From: a virus
DNA length: 48,878 nt
Reading direction: 5' to 3' (one strand)
IMG/VR virus record: IMGVR_UViG_3300005915_000003
Location: 1-48,878 of that record
Shown here: one piece after another, positions 22,480-29,651 of the stretch
Numbering within the stretch: the first letter of the stretch is position 1
Layout of the letters: each line of letters starts with the position of its first letter
Program-made: the position numbers and the translations under genes
Notes under the pieces: model-generated
What the model was told of the DNA's origin: nothing
The model's input: only the letters and a program-made list of their open reading frames with translations
Databases searched by the model: none

Positions 22480-22552
22480 GCACAGATAATGGAAAAAAGT
22501 TCTTGCATTAGCTGAAAGACTATGCCTATAATGCAATCACGATAAAGTTCTT
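22466..22552. promoter_or_regulatory. Operator repeats between divergent promoters
   Basis: Three direct copies of AGTTCTT (22466-22472, 22498-22504, 22546-22552). An 8-base inverted repeat, AATGCAAG (22473-22480) and CTTGCATT (22502-22509), abuts the first copy and partly overlaps the second, and its arms contain both -35 boxes. ATGCAA recurs at 22531-22536. The layout is that of a phage switch operator. Confidence 0.7.
22503..22532 (+). promoter_or_regulatory. Rightward early promoter
   Basis: TTGCAT (22503-22508), 18-base spacer, TATAAT (22527-22532). It drives the block that begins at 22653 with a leader of about 115 bases. The -35 overlaps the right arm of the inverted repeat, so one regulator could act on both directions. 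Confidence 0.75.
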
Positions 22553-22652
22553 TGGGGGAGGTATTACGAGTGGGATATGGTCATGGGTCGATTTATAGGG
22601 TACGGACTTGTTGCCTCCCCCTAGAAAGAATGACAATAGAAAGGAAGAGAGA

Positions 22653-22844
22653 ATGAGTGCAAAATCAGATAAAATGTTTATAACCGAAATTCTAAATGAT
22701 TTACACAGACATGGTTATGTTGAACGTGGCAAGGCCGATACCATGCTTTCCGATTGGGCTATTGAACTGCGAAGAAAGGCAGCAATGGCACCGTCAAGAT
22801 TAAGAAAAACCTTCAATGAAGAAGTTGGAGCATGTAACTGGTGA
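22653..22844 (+). CDS. Hypothetical protein, 63 aa, first gene of rightward early block
   Basis: ATG at 22653 behind AAGGAAGAG. Helical and charged ([20 protein letters not shown], then [14 protein letters not shown]), possibly a small DNA-binding fold; the [13 protein letters not shown] stretch could be a helix-turn-helix. As the Cro-position gene opposite the HTH repressor it is a regulator candidate, by context only. Confidence 0.65.
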   Translation: MSAKSDKMFITEILNDLHRHGYVERGKADTMLSDWAIELRRKAAMAPSRLRKTFNEEVGACNW

Positions 22845-22869
22845 ACACCCTACTACCTAGTACGATGCA

Positions 22870-22910
22870 CCCCTCCAGACCTCCTACTGCGGTAGGTTGG
22901 CAGAGAGGGG
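22870..22910 (+). other. Hairpin before the pentapeptide-repeat gene
   Basis: CCCCTC (22870-22875) can pair with GAGGGG (22905-22910), enclosing a perfect CCTAC-TGCG-GTAGG stem-loop (22883-22896). It lies in the 107-base gap between two genes. No T run follows. Possible leader structure for the pentapeptide-repeat gene. Confidence 0.45.
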
Positions 22911-22951
22911 GAACCGGCAAAGGTGGTATAAAAATAGGAAAGGAGAAAAGA

Positions 22952-23653
22952 ATGAAGTTTGAAATCAAGCATAGATTTACTGGAGCAATACTTTTTACGG
23001 TTGAAACCGGATCACTGAAATTAGCCGTAGAGTTGGCGGTTAAGAGTGGTGCCAATCTCCGTGGTGCCAATCTCAGTGATGCCAATCTCCGTGGTGCCAA
23101 TCTCAGTTATGCCAATCTCCGTGGTGCCAATCTCAGTGGTGCCAATCTCAGTGGTGCCAATCTCAGTTATGCCAATCTCCGTGGTGCCAATCTCAGTGAT
23201 GCCTATCTCAGTGGTGCCAATCTCAGTTATGCCAATCTCCGTGGTGCCAATCTCAGTTATGCCTATCTCAGTGGTGCCAAAGGTATCTCCAAATACAGGA
23301 CAACCCCTCTATACATACTACTCGATCAAGTAGGCAAAATCCGGGCATATAAACTTACCAGTGCTAACGATGAGGGGCCTACCTATGGTGGCATAAAATA
23401 TATTGTCGGGCAGACAGTTAAAGAGAAAGCGTGTACTGACGAAACATCGGAATGTGATTACGGTATCAGTGTAGCAACTCTTGACTGGTGTATAGAAAAC
23501 TGGCGCCAAGGGTATAAGATCAAAGTCGTTGAATTTTCCCGCGCTGATATTGCCTGTATCCCGATAGCATCAGACGGGAAATTCAGGGTATCGAAATGCA
23601 AGGTAATATCGGAGAAAGACCTAACGGAATTTGAGTTAATAACGGGGGTATAA
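22952..23653 (+). CDS. Pentapeptide-repeat protein with C-terminal DUF5758-like domain
   Basis: 233 residues from the ATG at 22952 behind AGGAAAGGAG. Residues 1-33 are a short beta start. Residues 34-108 are 15 consecutive A(N/Y)L(R/S)(G/D/Y) pentapeptides, predicted to form a right-handed quadrilateral beta-helix. The C-terminal 120 residues ([32 protein letters not shown]) resemble the DUF5758 domain attached to such repeats in phages. Related helices mimic DNA (as in Qnr/MfpA), but a gyrase role is not shown here. Confidence 0.85.
   Translation: MKFEIKHRFTGAILFTVETGSLKLAVELAVKSGANLRGANLSDANLRGANLSYANLRGANLSGANLSGANLSYANLRGANLSDAYLSGANLSYANLRGANLSYAYLSGAKGISKYRTTPLYILLDQVGKIRAYKLTSANDEGPTYGGIKYIVGQTVKEKACTDETSECDYGISVATLDWCIENWRQGYKIKVVEFSRADIACIPIASDGKFRVSKCKVISEKDLTEFELITGV
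23051..23275 (+). repeat. 15-bp tandem repeat encoding pentapeptides
   Basis: Fifteen copies of a 15-base unit close to GCCAATCTCCGTGGT, differing mainly at the last two codons. The DNA is almost identical between units, so recent expansion and variation in copy number by slippage are likely. The same repeat gives an artificial MPISVV-type repeat in the next frame. Confidence 0.95.
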
Positions 23654-24051
23654 CAGATAGAATGTACCGATTTTTGCAATGGTGGCTAAAGGTGGTTTGA
23701 ATAGTAAGAATGATCTTTGAAGGGGGTGGTTATCATGGGGAGCGATCCATCAATACATAATCGCTCTACACGGCAACGGGTCATGCTCCCCGCACAAAGA
23801 GCAGAGAGGGGTAGGGATCTTTGAATTGGGGGAGTGTCCAGTGCCGGTATTGGAGCAGGCGCGAAAAAATCCGGTAATAATTAGCTTGTAAATAGTGTAC
23901 CACAAACTAATGCCTGTGCCTTCCCCATAACTGCAAGGGTGCAAGTCCACAACGTGTATGGACGGACGAAATGAGGGAATTAGCGGACCCCTCGCTTGCA
24001 CCCTGCACCTGGCGGGGGTCAGAACTTGCCCCCCGCTGAAAGGAGGAATAA
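23654..24051 (+). ncRNA. Structured intergenic region, candidate RNA element
   Basis: A 398-base gap with only one weak small frame. It contains GGGGAGC/GCTCCCC (23737, 23785) overlapping GAGCGAT/ATCGCTC (23740, 23760), which are mutually exclusive. A second stem is ATTAGCTTGT/ACAAACTAAT (23880, 23902). A three-way junction follows, with outer stem AGGGTGCAAG/CTTGCACCCT (23936-23945, 23995-24004) enclosing GTCCA/TGGAC and GAGGG/CCCTC. Last comes a GCGGGGG/CCCCCGC hairpin (24012-24036). It matches no RNA family I can name. It precedes a GTG-started gene. Confidence 0.5.
23735..23824 (+). CDS. Possible micro-protein, 29 aa
   Basis: ATG at 23735 with GGGGGTGG upstream opens a 29-residue basic frame (MGSDPSIHNRSTRQRVMLPA and nine more). 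It overlaps two competing hairpins, so it may be a leader peptide or just chance. Weak evidence. Confidence 0.25.
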   Translation: MGSDPSIHNRSTRQRVMLPAQRAERGRDL

Positions 24052-24216
24052 GTGGACAACGATAAATTGATAAAATTGGTACAAGGAATTGGTAACGAGG
24101 TTTGTGAGGGCTGTGGCCCTGATTCAGATTGCGGTCAAGTTCCATCAGAGTGCAATCGCATAGACAATGCTCTTGAAATGCTCCGAGTGTGTAACCAAAT
24201 AGTAATAGTGCTTTAA
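24052..24216 (+). CDS. Small CxxC protein with GTG start, 54 aa
   Basis: A strong AAGGAGG lies five bases before the GTG at 24052. CEGCGPDSDCG and later Cys residues form a probable metal site; the rest is helical (RIDNALEMLRVCNQIVI). It follows the structured region 23654-24051. Unknown function. Confidence 0.65.
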   Translation: MDNDKLIKLVQGIGNEVCEGCGPDSDCGQVPSECNRIDNALEMLRVCNQIVIVL

Positions 24217-24235
24217 CGCTGAAAGGAGAGAGGAT

Positions 24236-24463
24236 ATGCAGATAAAAGAAGCACATGAGGAATTGAAGAAAATGGCCGGTGATAAGTATTGCCAAACTGA
24301 GTACAGGATTAATTCATTTGCGGATCGTGACGAAGCCGAATGCGGTTGTTACATTGCGGGTTATAAACACGGAGTTGGACCTGACTTCGCAACTGCCTTG
24401 TCGCAGATAAAGATGCAAGTAAAACCAAATGCACCAGAAGAAGAACAAACCATTGATGCGTAG
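24236..24463 (+). CDS. Hypothetical protein, 75 aa
   Basis: GGAGAGAGG before the ATG. Helical N-terminus (IKEAHEELKKMAGDKYCQTE), a CGC pair in the middle and an acidic tail. Of the kind of small phage protein that often accompanies recombination genes; no function recognised. Confidence 0.65.
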   Translation: MQIKEAHEELKKMAGDKYCQTEYRINSFADRDEAECGCYIAGYKHGVGPDFATALSQIKMQVKPNAPEEEQTIDA

Positions 24464-24472
24464 GGGGATATC

Positions 24473-24745
24473 ATGAGTGAGAGAGTACCATTAACCCATG
24501 ACGAACAGGCTATGGCGAAACACGGCTTCAGCATGAGGGATGTAGAATGCCACATATGCAACAAGCAGGCTGTTGCGATAGACACATACAGTGGTGAACA
24601 CGTATGCGAAATGCACCAGTGGGTGACTTGTAGTGCATGTAAGTGGGACGGATTCAGGGGTAGGCTCCGCACTTCGGGGGTCAAGGGAGATGTTGAATAT
24701 ATTTACTGCCCCGATTGTGGGTCGGATGATGTGGGGGAAGCATGA
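24473..24745 (+). CDS. Zinc-finger protein with two metal sites, 90 aa
   Basis: CHICNKQAVAIDTYSGEHVC followed by EMHQ makes a treble-clef-like site; CSACKW and CPDCGSDD make a ribbon. ATG preceded by a weak GGGGG. Overlaps the next ATG (ATGA). Probably binds nucleic acid or a protein partner; role unknown. Confidence 0.7.
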   Translation: MSERVPLTHDEQAMAKHGFSMRDVECHICNKQAVAIDTYSGEHVCEMHQWVTCSACKWDGFRGRLRTSGVKGDVEYIYCPDCGSDDVGEA

Positions 24746-24930
24746 AGATAAGAGTAGAAGTCAAGAACGATATTCTGGGGAATAGCGTTTTCTGGGAGGG
24801 TGATTCAAGCGATATCAAGCAAATCAGAAACACCCCGGCACGGATGTTAGCCGAAAAAGTTGCAGCCGACGGAAAAACCAGAAAAGACGGAATGTGGGTT
24901 GTGTCAGCTATTGAGGGAGTGCTTGCATGA
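24742..24930 (+). CDS. Small hypothetical protein, 62 aa
   Basis: Begins MKIRVEVKNDILGNSVFWEG, a beta-hairpin pattern, followed by a helix (ARMLAEKVAADGK) and a short strand. GGGGGAAG before the ATG, with translational coupling on both sides. Not recognised. Confidence 0.65.
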   Translation: MKIRVEVKNDILGNSVFWEGDSSDIKQIRNTPARMLAEKVAADGKTRKDGMWVVSAIEGVLA

Positions 24931-25103
24931 TGAAACTCTGGCACCTCCGCACCATAGTTAAAGACACCCCTTCAGCACCGTGGCGTGATGTGCTGAATGA
25001 TTCTGACTTTGCGTGGGGGAAGATAATCATAACCTTCTCAGTCCTGGCCGTCTTATTTTTTGGTGTGGTGGGATTGGGATATGTGAAAGGATGGATAGGA
25101 TGA
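24927..25103 (+). CDS. Single-pass membrane protein, 58 aa
   Basis: Residues 33-52 (IIITFSVLAVLFFGVVGLGY) form one membrane segment near the C-terminus after a polar N-terminal half, consistent with an N-in or tail-anchored orientation. ATGA overlaps on both sides tie it to neighbouring genes. Unknown function. Confidence 0.65.
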   Translation: MMKLWHLRTIVKDTPSAPWRDVLNDSDFAWGKIIITFSVLAVLFFGVVGLGYVKGWIG

Positions 25104-25258
25104 AAGAGTGTCGTAGAGAATATATGTACGAAGATGATTTGCCAGAAGATATCTCAGACGATATGTATGACTGGTGGTACTTTAACTCTCATATTGATAA
25201 TGGAATAAGGGTTGGCCCAGTTATCGTTACAGATAAAAAGGAAGGGATAGGGGGATAG
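25100..25258 (+). CDS. Small acidic hypothetical protein, 52 aa
   Basis: Start at the ATG at 25100, overlapping the previous stop. Very acidic and aromatic (YMYEDDLPEDISDDMYDWWY). A highly negative surface of this kind could mimic DNA, but this is only a compositional observation. Confidence 0.6.
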   Translation: MKECRREYMYEDDLPEDISDDMYDWWYFNSHIDNGIRVGPVIVTDKKEGIGG

Positions 25259-25259
25259 G

Positions 25260-25445
25260 ATGATAGTAACAGAGAAAGAAATTGTAGGTATAAAATTCTG
25301 CCCAGCAGCGTTAGCCAGGGCCGATTATGATAAGTGTCAAGGTTCTAATTGTATGGCGTGGCGATGGTGGGATAAATGGGGTGATAAACCTATGCCAGAA
25401 CGCCGTGGCTATTGTGGCCTATCGGGTAAACCAGAAAACGAATAG
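25260..25445 (+). CDS. Cys-containing hypothetical protein, 61 aa
   Basis: Pattern FCPAALARADYDKCQGSNC then YCGLSG, with four Cys that could bind zinc or a cluster, and a WRWWDKWGD aromatic stretch. I have the impression of a small phage family with this C...C-x4-C...GxC pattern, but not its function. GGGGGATAGG is upstream of the ATG. Confidence 0.65.
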   Translation: MIVTEKEIVGIKFCPAALARADYDKCQGSNCMAWRWWDKWGDKPMPERRGYCGLSGKPENE

Positions 25446-25461
25446 AGAAAGGATGGATAGG

Positions 25462-25662
25462 ATGGGCTTAACAATTATGGAAGTTTTGCAAAACGCAGAT
25501 TACAATATCAGGCACCACAGGCAACTTGGGATGGAAGTTTCAAGTGAACAACTTCATAATGCCGTTGTTTTACTGGGCAAGGGGTATGATGTGCATGACG
25601 AAATTGACCCACTATTAGAAAAATACGGGACTGTTGAAAATGTCCCTGAAAGGGAGGAGTAA
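25462..25662 (+). CDS. Hypothetical protein, 66 aa
   Basis: Start at the ATG at 25462, with AAAGGATGG upstream; an ATG at 25453 is an alternative. Helical (TIMEVLQNADYNIRHHRQLG, QLHNAVVLLGKG). Its stop is immediately before the next ribosome site. Unknown. Confidence 0.6.
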   Translation: MGLTIMEVLQNADYNIRHHRQLGMEVSSEQLHNAVVLLGKGYDVHDEIDPLLEKYGTVENVPEREE

Positions 25663-25663
25663 A

Positions 25664-26617
25664 ATGAAAGAGACATACGACACATTACCGCCGATCAAGT
25701 ACGATGCGAACCTAGCCATGATTGCCAAATTGGGTGAAAAATACATGAAGCTGGTAATCACCGATCTTGAAGATGCCGATCAATTTGAAGCGGTTCACAA
25801 AGCACGAATGGTCGTGGTAAAGGTGAGAACCACCACAGAGAAGGCAAAGTTGGCACAGTCGGCAAGGGCAAGGGCATACGCAAAGGATGTAAATGCCGCC
25901 GCCCAGGTTCTATTTGATGCCACTGAACCGATTGAGACACACCTCCAGACCGAGGAGAATAAAGTCACCGATGAGCGGAAGCGCGTCAAGGAAGAGGAAG
26001 AAAAGAAGTTCGCCCTTCTGGTCAATGGCCGGGTAGAAGCCCTCATGACATACAATGTGGTTTTACCCTATGCCGATGTCGCCGGGATGACCGATGACAA
26101 ATTTGATGCTGAACTCAGATATGCACAGGATGAATTTGAAGCCGAAGAAACACGCAAGGACGAAGAAGCCGCCAGATTTGCCGCTGAGAGGGCAGAGAAT
26201 GTCCGTATCCGAGCCGAACAGGATAAGAAGGATAAGGAGCAAGCCGACAAGGAAGAGGCTCTTAAAAAGGATCGTGAGGCGTTTGAGACGGAAAAGCGGG
26301 AGGCGAAGGAAAAGACTGACCGTGAAGCCTTCGAGAAAAAAGCCAAAGAAGATGCCAAGATCAAGGCCGAACAGGATGCCAAAGACGAAGCGGCACGGAA
26401 AGAGAAGGAAGATGAAGAGGCGAAGGCAGAGAATAAAAGGCAAGAAGCACTTTTGCCCGATAGGGGAAAGCTGTTTGCGTTCGGGGGACTCATCCATTCT
26501 CTGGCTGCTGAAAAATCCACAGTAAGTTCCGAAGAGGCAAAGGATATCTATGGCAAAGCCGTAGACAGCCTTACAGATATTGCTCATATAGTAATAGAGA
26601 AAGCGGAGGCAATGTAA
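25664..26617 (+). CDS. Long coiled-coil protein next to the recombination genes
   Basis: 317 residues from the ATG at 25664 behind GGGAGGAG. Residues 1-160 are a helical domain of a type often found beside phage SSAPs (EAVHKARMVVVKVRTTTEKA). From about 160 to 270 it is a single very charged coiled coil of Glu/Lys/Ala/Arg. The C-terminal 40 residues form another small domain. Its position directly upstream of ERF and YqaJ suggests a recombination accessory, but no catalytic motif is present. Confidence 0.75.
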   Translation: MKETYDTLPPIKYDANLAMIAKLGEKYMKLVITDLEDADQFEAVHKARMVVVKVRTTTEKAKLAQSARARAYAKDVNAAAQVLFDATEPIETHLQTEENKVTDERKRVKEEEEKKFALLVNGRVEALMTYNVVLPYADVAGMTDDKFDAELRYAQDEFEAEETRKDEEAARFAAERAENVRIRAEQDKKDKEQADKEEALKKDREAFETEKREAKEKTDREAFEKKAKEDAKIKAEQDAKDEAARKEKEDEEAKAENKRQEALLPDRGKLFAFGGLIHSLAAEKSTVSSEEAKDIYGKAVDSLTDIAHIVIEKAEAM

Positions 26618-26618
26618 C

Positions 26619-26807
26619 ATGGAAGTAGATATCACAGATCAGGTCAAAGACCACATGGATCGACAGCCTTACGATATGGTTTGTTCTGTGTGTTGCGGAA
26701 GATTAACATTTACGAAAGATATCGATGGTGATTTAGACATGACACTTGAAATCGCTCCATGCGAAACATGCCTGAAAGAGGCAAGAGAGGAAGGTAAGGA
26801 AGGATGA
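26619..26807 (+). CDS. Zinc-ribbon protein, 62 aa
   Basis: VCSVCCGRLTF and PCETCLKEA are two CxxC knuckles separated by an acidic loop (FTKDIDGDLDMTLE). It overlaps the ERF gene start by four bases. Possibly a partner of the recombination proteins; unknown. Confidence 0.65.
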   Translation: MEVDITDQVKDHMDRQPYDMVCSVCCGRLTFTKDIDGDLDMTLEIAPCETCLKEAREEGKEG

Positions 26808-27604
26808 CAGACAAATCCATAGAAACCGAGTACAAGGTGATCGACAAGAGAAACGAAGAGGCACCTGTACCAGCAATCGCAACCCCTGCGAATGAATTTT
26901 TCAGCTTCCTTGAAAGCATGGCATCAAATCCAAACGTCGATGTAGCCAAGATAGAAGCACTTATTGGTATGCAGGAACGGGTACAGGACAGGGAAGCAAA
27001 ACAGGCTTTCAATGCGTCGATGGTCAGAGCGCAATCAAAGATTAAGCTGGTGGTGGCAAAATCAGAAAACAAACAGACAAGCAGCATGTACGCTAAACTG
27101 CAAGCTGTATTATTGTCAGCCAACCCTATCTATACGGCGGAGGGATTTTCTCTTATGTTTTATGAAGGGGAAGCCAAAAAAGAAAACCATAAAAGAGTCT
27201 GTGTTGATATCATGCACGAAGATGGTCACACTGAACAGAAGTACGGTGAATTTGCAATCCAGACAACGGGAATCGCTGGCAAGGCAATGATGACAGAAAT
27301 ACATGGTGAGGGTTCTGCATATTCCTATGGTAGAAGATACCTTACTTGCATGATCTTCAATATACCAACGGGTGATGACGACGATGGTAATGGGGCCGGT
27401 GGTGGTGGTGATTACATCACCGAGGAACAGGTATCGATACTCGAAGAAATGCTGAAGAAGGTTAAGGGTGGTACGACAGACGCATTTCTTGGTCTCATGC
27501 AATGTAAGTCAATGAAGGAAATCCCGGCGAAGAAATATGGGGCGGCACGACAGGCAATGATAGCGGCGCAGAAAAAGTCAATGGAGCCGGAGCAAGCATC
27601 ATGA
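26804..27604 (+). CDS. erf: ERF-family single-strand annealing protein
   Basis: 266 residues. The core (about 55-170) contains AFNASMVRAQSKIKLVVAKS, YAKLQAVLLSANPIYTAEGF and GEGSAYSYGRRYLTCMIFNI, the recognisable ERF-superfamily layout (P22 Erf). It should anneal complementary single strands in recombination and genome circularisation. A Gly/Asp-rich linker (GDDDDGNGAGGGGD) precedes a C-terminal helical tail. The ATGA overlap with the exonuclease gene matches the usual exonuclease-annealase pairing. Confidence 0.88.
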   Translation: MTDKSIETEYKVIDKRNEEAPVPAIATPANEFFSFLESMASNPNVDVAKIEALIGMQERVQDREAKQAFNASMVRAQSKIKLVVAKSENKQTSSMYAKLQAVLLSANPIYTAEGFSLMFYEGEAKKENHKRVCVDIMHEDGHTEQKYGEFAIQTTGIAGKAMMTEIHGEGSAYSYGRRYLTCMIFNIPTGDDDDGNGAGGGGDYITEEQVSILEEMLKKVKGGTTDAFLGLMQCKSMKEIPAKKYGAARQAMIAAQKKSMEPEQAS

Positions 27605-28218
27605 TAATCATAGAATGCGAACAGTACGAGGATGCGTGGTGGGACGCCAGATTAGGCGTTCCAACCGTTTCTCAATTCATCAAAATACAGACTGCCACCA
27701 AAGATGCGTCAAAGCAACAAGAAAAATACCTACGCCAGTTGGCAGTTGAACGAGTCACGGGTAAACATGCCGGGAACAATTATCAAAGCTATGAAATGAA
27801 ACAAGGGCACGAAACGGAAGATGAGGCACGTAGGACATTTCAATTTATTACGGGCATGGAAGTTAGACAGGTCGGCTTTATATTCCATGACGAGCAAAGA
27901 AAGTATGGAGCATCACCTGATGGACTTATGGAAGATGCCGGGTTAGAGATATTTTGCCCCGACTATAACAATGCCCTGGAATGCCTGTTCAATCCAAAGG
28001 ATGCAGTAAAAATAGCAAAGAAGTACCAACAAATCCAAGGTAGCATGTCGGTCACTGAGTTTAAGCGGTGGTTCTTTATGATGTACTACCCAGGGTTAAA
28101 GCCTTTAATCCAAGAGATCCACCGTGACAATATTTTCATCGGCAAGCTCAGAGCAGAATTGGAAGCGTTCTGCCTCAAATTGGCGATGGTTACGAAGAAA
28201 TTGAGGGAACTGCAATGA
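27601..28218 (+). CDS. YqaJ/lambda-exonuclease-like recombinase nuclease with altered active site
   Basis: 205 residues. WWDARLGVPTVSQFIKIQT near the start, GASPDGLMEDAGLEI (D107, E116) and YQQIQGSMSVTEFKRWFFMM are the YqaJ viral recombinase motifs. The family's catalytic Lys (ExK, normally EIKCP) is replaced by Phe118 in EIFCP; the codon is TTT at 27952-27954. Either another lysine substitutes or the nuclease is impaired. It would normally resect double-strand ends 5' to 3' for the ERF protein. Confidence 0.82.
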   Translation: MIIIECEQYEDAWWDARLGVPTVSQFIKIQTATKDASKQQEKYLRQLAVERVTGKHAGNNYQSYEMKQGHETEDEARRTFQFITGMEVRQVGFIFHDEQRKYGASPDGLMEDAGLEIFCPDYNNALECLFNPKDAVKIAKKYQQIQGSMSVTEFKRWFFMMYYPGLKPLIQEIHRDNIFIGKLRAELEAFCLKLAMVTKKLRELQ

Positions 28219-28415
28219 TGGAAAAGCCAGAATATAGAGAAGTAAATAAATGGGAAGATGATTACGAAGTAGGGCACGGCGAGGGTCGGAATGAAACGAT
28301 TGACGAGTACGAGAAGTTCCTGCCGGGTGCTGAAGAGATAAGGCTTATATTGCTAGGCAATGACACACCAGCACTGAGAGCTATTGCACTCGCAAAGAGG
28401 ATAGGAAAGGAGTAG
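28215..28415 (+). CDS. Small acidic hypothetical protein, 66 aa
   Basis: ATGA overlap with the exonuclease gene. Acidic first half (WEDDYEVGHGEGRNETIDEY), helical second half (GAEEIRLILLGNDTPALRAI). No motif recognised. Confidence 0.65.
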   Translation: MMEKPEYREVNKWEDDYEVGHGEGRNETIDEYEKFLPGAEEIRLILLGNDTPALRAIALAKRIGKE

Positions 28416-28417
28416 TC

Positions 28418-28663
28418 ATGAAAGCAGGTGACAGGATAAGGGTTTTTACATACACGATGGGTCACAGAACAGGGACTAAAGACTTTACTGTTGAAGAATT
28501 TAGATATTGTCTTGGAATTTTTGAAAATGCGATGTGTAAAGAAGCGGGTCACTTTACGCCTTTATGTAATCTGTATGAGACTGGACCAGATAGCGAAGAA
28601 AGGTATATCAGCAATTTTGGCCCATATCACACTAGCATGGTCCAAGCATGGATGGACATTTAA
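28418..28663 (+). CDS. Hypothetical protein, 81 aa
   Basis: AAAGGAG just upstream of the ATG. Mixed alpha/beta (MKAGDRIRVFTYTMGHRTGT, EEFRYCLGIFENAMCKEAGH). Not recognised. Confidence 0.65.
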   Translation: MKAGDRIRVFTYTMGHRTGTKDFTVEEFRYCLGIFENAMCKEAGHFTPLCNLYETGPDSEERYISNFGPYHTSMVQAWMDI

Positions 28664-28675
28664 AGGAGTAGAGGG

Positions 28676-28819
28676 ATGACTATAATATGTTGCTTAATAA
28701 GTTTTTTACTAGGTGCAGGTCTAATGTTCTTGTGCCGTGGATCGGGGCGTGCAGAGCTGGAACAGAAGATAATCATGCTCCAGGAGGAAGTTAAAATGTA
28801 CGAGATAGGGGAGGGGTAG
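28676..28819 (+). CDS. Single-pass membrane protein, 47 aa
   Basis: AAAGGAGTAGAGGG before the ATG at 28676. Residues 2-20 (TIICCLISFLLGAGLMFLC) form a membrane segment with two adjacent cysteines, followed by a cytoplasmic charged helix (AELEQKIIMLQEEVKMYE). Similar small membrane proteins are frequent in phage early regions; function unknown. Confidence 0.65.
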   Translation: MTIICCLISFLLGAGLMFLCRGSGRAELEQKIIMLQEEVKMYEIGEG

Positions 28820-28820
28820 G

Positions 28821-29009
28821 ATGAAGAAGCGGATAATTTTAGTGTTTGACCCAGACAAAGAGGAACTAAGAATAACGAGGGGTGACTATACCCTCACGGT
28901 TGAGTGTTTTCTAAGAAATGCTAACGGGTTGCACGTTTGCACCTTAACGGACTATGCCGAAAGGATGATAGTGAAGGTATTGTTCGAGAATTTATTAGAA
29001 AAGGAGTAG
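28821..29009 (+). CDS. Small hypothetical protein, 62 aa
   Basis: GAGGGGTAGG before the ATG. Beta-rich start (RIILVFDPDKEELRITRGDY) with two Cys later. No motif recognised. Tightly packed between neighbours. Confidence 0.65.
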   Translation: MKKRIILVFDPDKEELRITRGDYTLTVECFLRNANGLHVCTLTDYAERMIVKVLFENLLEKE

Positions 29010-29013
29010 CAGG

Positions 29014-29472
29014 ATGAAAATAAACCTAATCAAAACTATTTCCGGGTTACTCCCCGCTGATCCTGATTCAGAAGAAAGTTATAAGAAAATTAAGACTGGT
29101 TCTATGGTTGAAACAGAGACCAAGGAGGTAAGGAACCCGGCTTTCCTTCGCAAGTATTTTGCTCTAATAAATATAGGCTATGATAATTGGGTACCTCCCA
29201 AAGTGAGTTCAATATATGGTGTTCCTGAAAAGAACTACAAAAAGTTCAGGGATGACGTAACTATCCTGGCTGGATATTTCCATATTGTTATCCGACTAGA
29301 TGGCAGTACACAGATAGTAGCAGACAGTATATCCTTTGCGAACATGGTCGAGGAAACATTCGGGAAACTTTACAATGCCACAATTACTGTGCTCCTGAAG
29401 AGGGTTTACAACGATACGCTGTCTAAAGAAGACCTTGATAACATCGTTAATTCGTACATGAGCTTTACGTAA
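29014..29472 (+). CDS. DUF1367 protein
   Basis: 152 residues. VRNPAFLRKYFALINIGYDN, then KFRDDVTILAGYFHIVIRLD and ADSISFANMVEETFGKLYN, follow the DUF1367 pattern (RNPxFHRKYFALLxxxxxxW, FRxxxTIxAG, AxSISFxxM). The family is found near recombination genes in lambdoid phages and its function is not established. GGAGTAGCAGG precedes the ATG. Confidence 0.8.
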   Translation: MKINLIKTISGLLPADPDSEESYKKIKTGSMVETETKEVRNPAFLRKYFALINIGYDNWVPPKVSSIYGVPEKNYKKFRDDVTILAGYFHIVIRLDGSTQIVADSISFANMVEETFGKLYNATITVLLKRVYNDTLSKEDLDNIVNSYMSFT

Positions 29473-29500
29473 CAAAGGCAGAGTAAAGAGAGGGGATAAG

Positions 29501-29647
29501 ATGACAACTATACAACGCTTACAAAATTCTATATTAACACGATGGTTATGGAATTATTGGCAACATGACGAAACCGGACAGATTTGCATAGTGCCATTTT
29601 GGAGGCATCCGGGGCGAAGGTGGTATATTTGCCAGTATAAGGATTAG
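29501..29647 (+). CDS. Small aromatic, basic protein, 48 aa
   Basis: ATG at 29501 behind GAGAGGGG. Rich in Trp, His and Arg (TRWLWNYWQHDETGQICIVP, FWRHPGRRWYICQ). No recognisable family. Confidence 0.55.
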   Translation: MTTIQRLQNSILTRWLWNYWQHDETGQICIVPFWRHPGRRWYICQYKD

Positions 29648-29651
29648 CGCT

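Noticed and set aside
22445-22652. Evidence for a temperate phage with integrase and attachment site
   Set aside because: The switch-like region is present, but no tyrosine or serine recombinase gene or att-like core was seen anywhere in the genome.
23051-23275. CRISPR-like repeat array
   Set aside because: The 15-bp units are contiguous without spacers and encode in-frame pentapeptides.
23046-23333. Apparent MPISVV repeat protein
   Set aside because: It is the out-of-frame translation of the 15-bp pentapeptide repeat.
23930-24010. Group II intron or cobalamin riboswitch (GGTGCAAGTCC)
   Set aside because: Only that short motif matches; no domain V, no reverse transcriptase, and no other conserved riboswitch segments.
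23750-24295. Open minus-strand frame of 181 codons
   Set aside because: It lies opposite the structured region and the GTG-started CxxC gene, has a composition without domain features, and no ribosome site.
26063-26635. Long minus-strand frames over the coiled-coil gene
   Set aside because: They are mirror translations of Glu/Lys-rich codons, which read as Phe/Leu/Ser; no start signals.
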